Shown here: positions 25,928-33,684 of the stretch, piece by piece
How the letters are laid out: each line of letters begins with the position of its first letter
Position numbering within the stretch: the first letter of the stretch is position 1
Assembly (NCBI RefSeq): GCF_900103285.1
Contig: NZ_FNGS01000006.1
Coordinates: 62,001 to 126,000, forward strand
Direction of reading: 5' to 3'
From: Siphonobacter aquaeclarae
GTDB lineage: Bacteria; Bacteroidota; Bacteroidia; Cytophagales; Spirosomataceae
DNA length: 64,000 nucleotides
Notes under the pieces: generated by a model
The model's database searches: none
The model's input: only the letters and a program-made list of their open reading frames with translations
Told to the model about the DNA's origin: nothing
Translations under genes and position numbers: made by a program

Positions 25928-28191
25928 GGTTGAGCAGAAATTTCGACGGTGAGGCGTCCGTCGACAACGGTAGCCGGAGCCGGGCGGTGGTTAAGTGTCA
26001 ATTGCCGGGGCTTCAGTCCGAAAGACGCCCGGATCAGCGGCTGGCCCTGCAGAATAAGGTCCAGGTGGTCCTTCTGTTGCCGGGCGATAAAAAAAAGCTT
26101 GGAGAGGGAATTGAACCAGGTTTTCCCATCCCGGCGCAGGTAGCTGCCGTAGGCCATGAAGAGGTCGGAAGGCTGATCGGGCTGCGTTTCGGGATAGGTG
26201 ACGGCCATGAGGTACGCGTCGGTATCCCATCCCCCGAAAGTATTGACGCTGTTGAGGTGCATGACCCGGCCGTCTGCCCGCAGGTTCAGGTATACGTCGG
26301 TGACGTTGCCGTCGGCTTTGATCCGGACACCGCGCATGGTTTCGTCGTGCAGTCGCTCGATAACCGGCAGCCGCGTATCATTGAGCGAATCTTTGAGAAT
26401 AATGGCGGTGATAAACTTCGTCTGGCTGACTTTTTCCGGGCATTCGATCGAATAGTATGTTTCCGTTTTTGTAAGATCCTTTGCCTGCGGGGCGGATAGC
26501 TCTTTCAGAATCATCTTTTCCGGAAAATCGTGGTTAAACCCGGTCTGCACGAGGGTTTCCGGAAACAGTGGGCGGACGAGCACGGAGGCGTTGTTTTGCG
26601 TGATTTCCAGGTCGCCGCCGGCTTTCCGTGTGGCGCCGCCGGGATGCAGCAGCCATTCAAACGTGCCGTTTTCATACGTCTTGAGGTCATCAATGATCAG
26701 GATGACTTTCCCGATCCAGAGGTAATGCCGGAAATTCCGGGAGAAGGTATGGGAGGTAGGACCAACGGCATCCGACAGAATATACTTGATTGTTCCGCCA
26801 TCCATGAGTTCGCTGAGCCGTCCGGGAAGGGGCGAGCCGTGGTATTGCTGATCTTTTGGCTGTGCCTGTCCGTTGAACAGTACCACATTGTGAGCAGGAC
26901 TCTGGAAGAAATACCCGGGATATTCTTTGGAGGCATACGAGCTGTTTCCGGCGTCTTTGATGAGCTGCTCACCTTTGTGAAAGAGGATAAAGGAGTTGGC
27001 GTCGGCGTGGGAGTGGTTCCAGGTATAGCCGGATTTCACACCCAGGAGGGTTGCGTTTTTCTCCCACGACGACCGCATGCTGGCCCAGTTCATATCCGGA
27101 AACAGCGCGGAGGTCGGCAGATCGGGTACCTGCGGCGCAGGTTGCCTGTCGGGTAGATAGACGAGTCCGAGCGGCGTATCCGGCGACAGCCCTTCGCGGT
27201 GCTGGCCTTTCGTGATCTGGTTGAGGTACCACAGGTGATTGGGATGCCGGTAGCCGAGGGCTTCGAGCAGTTTGACGGGCCGCTCACCGGTAACGGCCAG
27301 GTTGCCGTCTCCGAAATTCAGGGAATAAAGTATGCCGTCGCGCGGGTAGCCCACATGCAAAAACCAGTCGGGAAACTTCGCAAGCCCCGGCAGGTCAGGC
27401 AGGGTCTTCTTCGGAAAGGTATTGGTATAGGCCAGCCGGAAAAACAGGTATTCCGATAATCCGAACGACGCATAGTTGACGCTTTCATACATGCCGCCGT
27501 TGCGATCCATCGTTCGCGGCTTGAAATGGAGTTCGTCGCCATTGAACCGGTACCATTCTTCCGACGCTTTTGATACTGTCTCGACCCAGTTTGCCGCTTC
27601 CGGGTAGTCGCCGAGGATGGCCAGCGACGCTACCCCCGCCATACCCACGCAGGCGCTCCACCAGTTATGGCCCATGGAGTTGAGGGTATGAAAACGGGTT
27701 TCGCCAAATACCCAGTTGTCGAGCGCCGGGCGTATACCCATCCGGACAAGGCCATCCACAATCGTCTTCCGGTCTTCTTTCGACAGGGTTTCGTAAACGG
27801 CGTCGAAACCGAGGGCGACGATCCGGCAGTTTTCGGCGGTTTTCAGGTCGGACGTCCACGCCGGCTTCCGCTCCAGCATTTCCGCATTGCTCCAGGACGG
27901 TTTCGAACAGAGATTCAGCAGTACTTCCCTCACTTTTCCGGCATAGGAAGGTTCGCCGGTGAGGAGGTAGGCAAGCGACAGGTGATCGACGCGGGCGCGG
28001 GCGTCGCCGCCTTTCAGCGCCGCGTCGGCTTCCTGCCGGATGGTTTGCCAGTACGAGGCAATTGCCGTGTCGGAGGCGATCCGTTTTTTCAGGACTTCCA
28101 GGCGGGAGGACGGGAAAAACAGGTAGGGATGTTTCTGCGCGGTGGCAGTAGACGCTGTCAGAAACAGGAACAGCAGGAGGAAACGGTTCAT
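25924..28191 (-). CDS. heparinase II/III-like polysaccharide lyase
   Basis: 755-residue exported protein (signal peptide MNRFLLLFLFLTASTATAQ). N-terminal alpha/alpha toroid to about residue 370 with the catalytic-region stretch TLNSMGHNWWSACVGMAG, then the heparinase II/III-type beta-sandwich domain with WNHSHADANSFILF. Enzymes of this fold cleave uronic-acid-containing chains by beta-elimination (families PL12, PL15, PL17, PL21). It is the first gene of a minus-strand operon with GH97 and others, overlapping GH97 by 4 bases. ATG 28191 is preferred over a frame extending to 28395, which has no coding character. The exact substrate (alginate, glycosaminoglycan or other uronide) is not decidable. 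Confidence 0.9.
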   Translation of the reverse strand: MNRFLLLFLFLTASTATAQKHPYLFFPSSRLEVLKKRIASDTAIASYWQTIRQEADAALKGGDARARVDHLSLAYLLTGEPSYAGKVREVLLNLCSKPSWSNAEMLERKPAWTSDLKTAENCRIVALGFDAVYETLSKEDRKTIVDGLVRMGIRPALDNWVFGETRFHTLNSMGHNWWSACVGMAGVASLAILGDYPEAANWVETVSKASEEWYRFNGDELHFKPRTMDRNGGMYESVNYASFGLSEYLFFRLAYTNTFPKKTLPDLPGLAKFPDWFLHVGYPRDGILYSLNFGDGNLAVTGERPVKLLEALGYRHPNHLWYLNQITKGQHREGLSPDTPLGLVYLPDRQPAPQVPDLPTSALFPDMNWASMRSSWEKNATLLGVKSGYTWNHSHADANSFILFHKGEQLIKDAGNSSYASKEYPGYFFQSPAHNVVLFNGQAQPKDQQYHGSPLPGRLSELMDGGTIKYILSDAVGPTSHTFSRNFRHYLWIGKVILIIDDLKTYENGTFEWLLHPGGATRKAGGDLEITQNNASVLVRPLFPETLVQTGFNHDFPEKMILKELSAPQAKDLTKTETYYSIECPEKVSQTKFITAIILKDSLNDTRLPVIERLHDETMRGVRIKADGNVTDVYLNLRADGRVMHLNSVNTFGGWDTDAYLMAVTYPETQPDQPSDLFMAYGSYLRRDGKTWFNSLSKLFFIARQQKDHLDLILQGQPLIRASFGLKPRQLTLNHRPAPATVVDGRLTVEISAQP

Positions 28192-28380
28192 GCGAGGTAC
28201 TGGCTGTCGGCCCGGAGAATGGGCCGTTTTCAGGAAGAAGTAGTCCGTTTCCGGGAGCGTATACTCCGGAAGGGCCGGGGAAAGGACAAAAAAGTTTCGA
28301 GGCGTGGTTTTCCGGCAGGAAACGCGCTTTCTGCTCAAATAAATATCCCCTGCACCGCTTGGCTTCCTGAAAATATTCCC

Positions 28381-28387
28381 TAATTTG
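28381..28387 (+). promoter_or_regulatory. possible -7 element of the HYC_CC_PP gene
   Basis: TAATTTG, a one-base-shorter form of TAnnTTTG, 20 bases upstream of ATG 28407. Same word as at 10111 and 43211. Confidence 0.35.
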
Positions 28388-28406
28388 GCGACCAAATCGT
28401 TCTCTG

Positions 28407-28850
28407 ATGAGACAATCCCTGCTTTTCCGACTGTTCAACGTATTGATGGTGTTCGTCGTCCTGGCGAGCTCTACCGGCTTTGGCCTGGTGGAACACACCT
28501 GTCATATACGGGGGAACAAGAAAGTAGTATTGCTCACCGAAAACGCCAAGGGCTGTCCGGTTTGCGCGCCTGCCAAGGTAGCCGCCGGCCAGAAGGAGAC
28601 CGTTAAGAAAGACAAGTGCTGCGAAGAGGAAACCCGCTACGAACACGTCAGCTACACCTCTTCGCTGACCAAGCTAGCCGCCGGTTTTGTAAAAATGGTG
28701 GCGGAGGCTGCGGTGTCGATCGCGTTCTTCTTTTTTCACCTGATAGCAGACACGCTCTCCGCGCTGCTGTCTTCTGCTTCTGTTTCGCACGCCGCGATCC
28801 CGCTTTCGGGCAGGGACTTGCTGGTTTTCGTGCAGTCATTCCTCATTTGA
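28407..28850 (+). CDS. HYC_CC_PP family predicted periplasmic protein
   Basis: 147-residue protein with an N-terminal membrane/signal helix (about 8-26) and the HYC_CC_PP pattern: His30-Thr-Cys32-His33, then Cys50-Pro-Val-Cys53, then Cys71-Cys72, followed by a second hydrophobic helix (about 95-120). The Cys/His pairs suggest metal binding. In Bacteroidota this family commonly sits directly before a TonB-dependent receptor, as here; its exact role is not known. It opens the metal locus and probably shares a transcript with the receptor 80 bases downstream. Confidence 0.85.
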   Translation: MRQSLLFRLFNVLMVFVVLASSTGFGLVEHTCHIRGNKKVVLLTENAKGCPVCAPAKVAAGQKETVKKDKCCEEETRYEHVSYTSSLTKLAAGFVKMVAEAAVSIAFFFFHLIADTLSALLSSASVSHAAIPLSGRDLLVFVQSFLI

Positions 28851-28872
28851 TACCTGAACGGGCGTGTTTTTT

Positions 28873-28895
28873 CTCCGGTGTCTGAGACATCGGAG
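28873..28895. promoter_or_regulatory. 23-bp hyphenated palindrome before the receptor gene
   Basis: CTCCG g TGTCT g AGACA t CGGAG: two nested perfect inverted repeats, 35 bases before the receptor ATG at 28931. It could be an operator for the HMA-AraC regulator or an mRNA hairpin controlling the receptor. No T-run follows. Confidence 0.4.
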
Positions 28896-28930
28896 CACTA
28901 CTCTCTTTGTTCCATTCAGGCCATGAAATC

Positions 28931-31144
28931 ATGTACATTCAGCGAATCCTATTCACTGGGGCACTTTTGCTGTGCTCTCTGCTCTATACCCAGGCTCAAT
29001 CGTTAAAAGGAACCGTTATGGAACGGAAATCCGACGGAAAAACCGAACCGCTCACCGGCGCGACGCTCTTCTGGCTTGGCAGCCAGATCCACGCGCAGAC
29101 CGACGGAGAAGGGCGTTTTGCCATCGAACGCAGCCCGGCGTACCAGCGCCTGGTCGTGACGCTCGTGGGCTTCCGGAGCGATACCCTGACGGTGGCGACG
29201 GGCGACGACCTCCGCATCTTCCTCGAAAACAGCAATCAGCTGCAGGAAGTAACGGTGACGAGCACGTCTACTGCCGTGGATCGCCTCAATCCGATTCATA
29301 CCGAAATCATCACCACCCGGGCGCTGGCCAAGGCTGCGTGCTGCAACCTGTCGGAGAGTTTTGAAACCAATGCCTCTGTTTCAGTTAGTTACAGTGACGC
29401 TGTCACCGGCGCCAAGCAGATTCAGTTGCTCGGCCTTGCCGGCAATTACGTGCAGATCAATTCTGAAAACATCCCGAATATCCGGGGCCTGAACACGACG
29501 TACGGCCTCAATTACATTCCGGGAACGTGGATCAGCTCGATCGACGTCGCCAAGGGCGTTGGCAGTGTAGTCAACGGATACGAAGGCATGACGGGCGCTA
29601 TCAACGTGGAGCTTGCCAAGCCTGACGGGCCGGAAAAGCTGTATCTCAACGGGTATGTCAACAGCTTCGGCCGGGGTGAACTGAACCTCAATCTGGCAAA
29701 GAAACTGACCGATCGCTGGTCGGTAGGCCTGCTGTCTCACGGCAGCGCGCTCCGGACGCGGCTCGACAAAAACGGAGACGGTTTTCTGGATAACCCGCTC
29801 TACGCGCAGGGAAATATTGTGAACCGGTGGAAGTATCAGTCTGACCGCTGGATGAGTCAGTTTGGTGTAAAAGCCCTGTACGAAGACCGTACCGGCGGGC
29901 AAATGGATGCCGGTCGTGACAAACCCAATGTCTACGAGTTCGGCAACACGACTAAACGGATCGAGGTATTCAGTAAAACAGCACAGTTGTTCCCGAAAAA
30001 ACCGTACAAAGGCCTCGCCCTTATCGTTAACGGTGTGTACCATGATGCCTCCGCTCGATTCGGCCGCACACCCTATGCCGGCACGGAAAAAAGCCTGTAC
30101 AGTAATCTGATTTACCAGAATATCATCGGCGATACCCGGCATACCTATAAAGTAGGCGCCAGCTTCCTGCTGGATGATTTCCGGGAACGCTGGAAGGATT
30201 CGACCTTCCGCCGTCAGGAAGTAGTGCCAGGGATTTTCGGGGAATATACCTATTCGCTGCCCGACCGGATTACGCTGGTAGCAGGCAGCCGGGTAGACTT
30301 CCACAACCTCTATGGCACGCGTTTTACGCCCCGTTTGCATGTCCTTTTTCACCTGCCTGCGGAGACAAGCCTGCGGATAGGCGGAGGGAAGGGCTGGCGC
30401 GTTGCGAACCCGATTGCGGAAAACTATGGTATGCTGGTCAACTCCCGTACGCTGGAAGTGATGGACCGGAGCTTCCGTCCGGAAGAAAGCTGGAATTACG
30501 GCGTGAGTGTCAACAAACAACTGCACTGGTTTGGCCGGGCGGCGAATTTCGCGGTGGATTTTTACCGGACGGATTTTCAAAACCAGCTCATTGTCGATAT
30601 GGAGACCATGGACCGGGTCCGTTTCTACAACCTGCGTGGCAAAAGCTTTGCCAACAGCTTTCAGGCCGAGGTGAATGTACAGCCCCTGCCGCGCACGGAA
30701 GTGAAGCTGGCCTACCGGTGGTTTGACGTATGGCAGACGGTTTTCACGCCGGGTGGGGATCTTTCCCTCCAGCAGAAAATGTTTGTCAACCGGGACCGGG
30801 TACTGTTTAACATCGGCTGGTCGAGCGACAAGTTCGAAAAATGGAAAGCCGATGTCACCTGGCAGTGGAACGGGCGCCGCCGCATCCCGAGCATGACACA
30901 CTCGCACGATGGCAGTCTGCAGGAAGTATTCGCCCCTGCCTTCTCCAACATCAATGCCCAGATTACCAAGAATTTCCGTACCTGGGCCCTGTATGTCGGA
31001 GGAGAAAACCTGAACAACTTTACCCAGAAAAACCCGATCGTCGGCGCCAATGACCCCTTCGGCAAATCGTTCGACGCTTCGATGGTCTGGGGCCCGGTGA
31101 TCGGACGGATGGTGTATGCGGGGTTTAGGTATAAGATAAAGTAG
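28931..31144 (+). CDS. TonB-dependent outer-membrane receptor (metal-linked)
   Basis: 737-residue outer-membrane receptor: signal peptide (about 1-23, ending LYTQAQ), carboxypeptidase-like domain (about 25-105, LKGTVMERKSDGKTEPLTGA), plug domain (about 130-240, IQLLGLAGNYVQINSENIP ... VVNGYEGMTGAINVEL), then a 22-strand-type barrel ending GFRYKIK. The plug contains an unusual Cys-Cys pair (KAACCNLSESF). The TonB box region is not distinct. Context (HYC_CC_PP, HMA proteins) points to a metal or metallophore, probably copper; this is inference. ATG 28931 is preferred over an in-frame TTG at 28907. Confidence 0.92.
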   Translation: MYIQRILFTGALLLCSLLYTQAQSLKGTVMERKSDGKTEPLTGATLFWLGSQIHAQTDGEGRFAIERSPAYQRLVVTLVGFRSDTLTVATGDDLRIFLENSNQLQEVTVTSTSTAVDRLNPIHTEIITTRALAKAACCNLSESFETNASVSVSYSDAVTGAKQIQLLGLAGNYVQINSENIPNIRGLNTTYGLNYIPGTWISSIDVAKGVGSVVNGYEGMTGAINVELAKPDGPEKLYLNGYVNSFGRGELNLNLAKKLTDRWSVGLLSHGSALRTRLDKNGDGFLDNPLYAQGNIVNRWKYQSDRWMSQFGVKALYEDRTGGQMDAGRDKPNVYEFGNTTKRIEVFSKTAQLFPKKPYKGLALIVNGVYHDASARFGRTPYAGTEKSLYSNLIYQNIIGDTRHTYKVGASFLLDDFRERWKDSTFRRQEVVPGIFGEYTYSLPDRITLVAGSRVDFHNLYGTRFTPRLHVLFHLPAETSLRIGGGKGWRVANPIAENYGMLVNSRTLEVMDRSFRPEESWNYGVSVNKQLHWFGRAANFAVDFYRTDFQNQLIVDMETMDRVRFYNLRGKSFANSFQAEVNVQPLPRTEVKLAYRWFDVWQTVFTPGGDLSLQQKMFVNRDRVLFNIGWSSDKFEKWKADVTWQWNGRRRIPSMTHSHDGSLQEVFAPAFSNINAQITKNFRTWALYVGGENLNNFTQKNPIVGANDPFGKSFDASMVWGPVIGRMVYAGFRYKIK

Positions 31145-31242
31145 TTTTCGGTTTACGGTTTTCAGTTTTCTGTTGGTTAAAAGGAGATTGACCCCGCTCA
31201 ACAGAAAACTGAAAACCGCAAACTGAAAACCGTAAACAGGCT
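31145..31242. repeat. inverted GTTTTCAGTTTTC-type intergenic repeat
   Basis: Begins right after the receptor stop. Two perfect 20-base inverted arms, 31156-31175 and 31199-31218, are built from the unit GTTTTCAG / CTGAAAAC; further imperfect copies lie outside. The same unit makes up much of the large repeat at 56061-56482, so it is a dispersed family in this genome. Confidence 0.8.
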
Positions 31243-31246
31243 CAAC

Positions 31247-31801
31247 ATGACCCTCTACATCAAAAACATGGTATGCGACCGCTGCCGGATGGTAGTCAGG
31301 AAGACGATGGAAGACCTCGGGTTGCATCCGCAGCGGGTGGAGCTGGGAGAGGTGGATATTGCGGAGGAGGCCGCTGACCTCGGCTTGCTGCGGGACCGCC
31401 TCGAAGCCGTTGGTTTCGAGCTGCTGGAAGACCGGCGCGATCAGACCGTCTCCCGGATCAAGCGCCTGCTTTTCGATTACCTCGACTTGCAGGACAACGC
31501 CCGGACGAATGTGTCGGATTACCTCGCGGAGGGTCTCAACCGTGATTACAGCGCGCTGAGTAAGCTTTTTTCGGAAAGCGAAGGAACGACCATCGAACAA
31601 TATTTCATCCGCCTCAAGATCGAAAAGGTCAAGGAATGGCTGACGTACAGCGAATGGAGCCTGAGCGAAATCGCCTACAAACTGGGATACAGCAGCGTGG
31701 CGCACCTTTCGAACCAGTTCAAGAAGGTAACCGGACAGACGCCGACCCAATTCCGGCAAAGCCCGGCCCAGGCGCGGCGGGTAGCACTGGATCAGGTCTG
31801 A
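31247..31801 (+). CDS. HMA-AraC fusion transcriptional regulator
   Basis: 184-residue cytoplasmic regulator. Residues 1-65 form a heavy-metal-associated-like domain whose start MTLYIKNMVCDRCRMVV carries the metal-site motif M-x-C10-x2-C13; residues about 75-178 are an AraC-type double helix-turn-helix (VSDYLAEGLNRDYSALSKLF; WSLSEIAYKLGYSSVAHLSN; FKKVTGQTPTQFR). The architecture suggests direct metal sensing (Cu or Ag likely) coupled to activation of neighbouring genes. It lies between the receptor and the Met/His-rich outer-membrane protein gene. A repeat element fills its 5' gap. Confidence 0.9.
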   Translation: MTLYIKNMVCDRCRMVVRKTMEDLGLHPQRVELGEVDIAEEAADLGLLRDRLEAVGFELLEDRRDQTVSRIKRLLFDYLDLQDNARTNVSDYLAEGLNRDYSALSKLFSESEGTTIEQYFIRLKIEKVKEWLTYSEWSLSEIAYKLGYSSVAHLSNQFKKVTGQTPTQFRQSPAQARRVALDQV

Positions 31802-31859
31802 CGCCCGAATCGTGTAAATGCCTTCCCGAATCCTGTAACAGGGGCGAAACGGAGGGCGG

Positions 31860-31867
31860 TACCTTTG
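31860..31867 (+). promoter_or_regulatory. -7 promoter element of the Met/His-rich protein gene
   Basis: TACCTTTG, exact TAnnTTTG match, 29 bases upstream of ATG 31896. It indicates that this gene can be transcribed separately from the HMA-AraC gene. Confidence 0.6.
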
Positions 31868-31895
31868 CGCGACGGAAGTCTTTTCCCGATAAGCC

Positions 31896-33227
31896 ATGAA
31901 AAAGTTTTGGATTACAGCGTTGTCTCTGTTGAGCCTTTCGGCCTTCGGACAACACGAACACCACCATACGATGCCCGCGGACTCGAGCCGCAACTCCATG
32001 TCCGGCATGCACGCCGGACATGGACAGATGGCCACGATGACGCATTCCTACTCGCTCAGCCTGCCCATGAACCGGAACGGTTCGGGTACCGGCTGGCAGC
32101 CTGACGCGACTCCGATGTATGCCTGGATGGCGCACGGATCAAAGTGGACCTATATGATGCACGGAAGCGTTTTTCTGCGGTATACAGCTCAGAACTTTGG
32201 AAACAGCGGCAAACGGGGCCAGGAATCGGCCTTCTCCGCACCGAACTGGGTGATGGGTATGGCGCAGCGCCGGGTAGGAAAGAACGGGCTGTTTACGGCG
32301 TCTATGATGCTGTCGCTCGACCGGCTGACGGAAGGTGGCAACGGTTATCCGCTCCTGTTTCAGACGGGGGAAAGCTGGAAAGATGCGCCGCTGATTGACC
32401 GCCAGCACCCGCACGACCTGATCTCCGGCCTGTCGGTGGGCTATACCCAGCGGCTGAGTCAGAAAGTGGACGTGACGGCGTACCTGGGTTACCCCGGGGA
32501 ACCGGCGCTGGGACCGGCGGCGTTTATGCACCGGTTTTCGGCGATGAACAACCCGGACGCGACCCTCAGCCACCACTGGCAGGATGCAACGCACATTGTA
32601 TTCGGTGTGGCGACACTCGGGGTGAGAATCGGGCAGGTAAAACTGGAAGGTTCATCCTTTACCGGCAGAGAACCGGACGAAAACCGGTATAACTTTGATA
32701 AACCCCGCTTCGATTCCTACAGCTACCGGGTATCCTGGAACCCGTCGGCGACCTGGTCGCTGCAGGCTTCCCGGGCATACCTAAAGTCGCCGGAGTCGCT
32801 GAAACCGACCGAAAATGTAGACCGGACAACGGCCTCGGCGCAAAACAACCGGCGCCTGGGTCGTGACAGCTGGCTGGCGACTACCGCCGCCTGGGGATAT
32901 AACCAGTCCGGCGACCACCACAATGAGCACTCAGCCCTATTGGAATCGAACTGGCAGCACCCGAAATGGGCAGTATACGGCCGGTATGAGTGGGTGCAGA
33001 AATCCGCCGAAGAGCTGGCGCTGGCTACGCCGGGCGTATTCGACGTCAACGCCATTACGCTGGGATATTCCCGGCAGCTGGCCCGGTCAAAAAGCCTCTG
33101 GCTGACGGCCGGTATTCAGGGAAGTATCTTTTTAACAGATAAAGCGCTCGAGCCGGCATACGGTTCCACGCCCGTTTCCGGGCAGGTTTACCTCCGGCTG
33201 ACGCCCACAATTCTATCCATGAACTAA
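31896..33227 (+). CDS. Met/His-rich outer-membrane beta-barrel protein
   Basis: 443-residue exported protein: signal peptide 1-19 (ending SAFGQ), then a metal-binding-like stretch at about 20-48 with clusters HEHHH, MSGMHAGHGQM; the remainder is amphipathic beta sequence (RVSWNPSATWSLQASRAYL; VYGRYEWVQKSAEELALATP) typical of a barrel, ending VYLRLTPTILSMN. I know similar proteins only as hypothetical members of copper-resistance loci. A role as outer-membrane copper-binding or efflux pore is inferred from the Met/His cluster and neighbours. The HMA gene follows after 12 bases. Confidence 0.8.
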   Translation: MKKFWITALSLLSLSAFGQHEHHHTMPADSSRNSMSGMHAGHGQMATMTHSYSLSLPMNRNGSGTGWQPDATPMYAWMAHGSKWTYMMHGSVFLRYTAQNFGNSGKRGQESAFSAPNWVMGMAQRRVGKNGLFTASMMLSLDRLTEGGNGYPLLFQTGESWKDAPLIDRQHPHDLISGLSVGYTQRLSQKVDVTAYLGYPGEPALGPAAFMHRFSAMNNPDATLSHHWQDATHIVFGVATLGVRIGQVKLEGSSFTGREPDENRYNFDKPRFDSYSYRVSWNPSATWSLQASRAYLKSPESLKPTENVDRTTASAQNNRRLGRDSWLATTAAWGYNQSGDHHNEHSALLESNWQHPKWAVYGRYEWVQKSAEELALATPGVFDVNAITLGYSRQLARSKSLWLTAGIQGSIFLTDKALEPAYGSTPVSGQVYLRLTPTILSMN

Positions 33228-33239
33228 CCAAGTAAAACG

Positions 33240-33581
33240 ATGATGAAGTCACTTGTTCTCGGCCTTCTGCTGGCCGGTAATCTCCTGGGATTCTCCGATG
33301 AACCCAAGATCGTTAAAGTCAAAACGTCTGCTATCTGCGAGATGTGCAAGGCGCGGATCGAGAAGAATCTCGGATTCTCCAAAGGCGTGAAAGACGCGAA
33401 CCTGGATCTGAATGACAAGGTGGTGACTGTCACCTACGATCCCGGCAAGACCAGCGAAGAGAAGATTCTTCAGACGATTTCGAAGACGGGCTACGACGCC
33501 AACCTCGTCCCCGCCGATCCGAAAGGGTATGATAAGCTTCCTTCCTGCTGCAAAAAGGACAGCAAAATGAAGCATCACTAG
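33240..33581 (+). CDS. periplasmic HMA-domain metal-binding protein
   Basis: 113-residue exported protein: short signal peptide (about 1-18), then a heavy-metal-associated domain with the metal site ICEMCKARIEKNL (Cys33, Cys36) and the end strand TGYDANLVP, and a C-terminal tail with Cys103-Cys104 and a final KHH, which could be a second metal site. It probably acts as a periplasmic copper chaperone or scavenger for the locus. Translation may start at either of the two adjacent ATGs. It ends the operon before a strong hairpin. Confidence 0.88.
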   Translation: MMKSLVLGLLLAGNLLGFSDEPKIVKVKTSAICEMCKARIEKNLGFSKGVKDANLDLNDKVVTVTYDPGKTSEEKILQTISKTGYDANLVPADPKGYDKLPSCCKKDSKMKHH

Positions 33582-33618
33582 AAAGACAGGCCGTTCCACC
33601 CGGAACGGCCTGTCTTTC
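33581..33618 (+). terminator. long perfect hairpin ending the metal locus
   Basis: 17-bp perfect stem (arms 33581-33597 and 33602-33618, core GACAGGCCGTTCC) around a 4-base loop, starting on the last base of the HMA gene stop. The T-run within and after it is weak, but the length and position indicate a terminator, possibly acting on both strands. Confidence 0.75.
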
Positions 33619-33622
33619 TATA

Positions 33623-33683
33623 TTCTGTGTCTTCTGTGCTTTCTGTGAGAAAAAAATAGTTATCTCTCACAGAAGACACAGAA
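33623..33683. repeat. inverted TTCTGTGTCTTCTGTG repeat
   Basis: Perfect 16-base arms at 33623-33638 and 33668-33683, with a third TTCTGTG copy inside. It abuts the stop codon of the converging gene. A unit of this kind (TTCTGTGTCTTCTGTG) is, from memory, frequent between genes in Cytophagales; origin unknown. Confidence 0.7.
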
Positions 33684-33684
33684 G

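Noticed and set aside
29381-32035. 884-codon open frame on the minus strand opposite the TonB receptor and HMA-AraC genes
   Set aside because: It is antisense to two genes with clear domains, and its translation has no recognisable motif; long antisense frames are expected with this codon usage.
33623-33683. Possible CRISPR or tandem array from repeated TTCTGTG units
   Set aside because: Units are contiguous and inverted, with no unique spacers of regular length and no cas genes.
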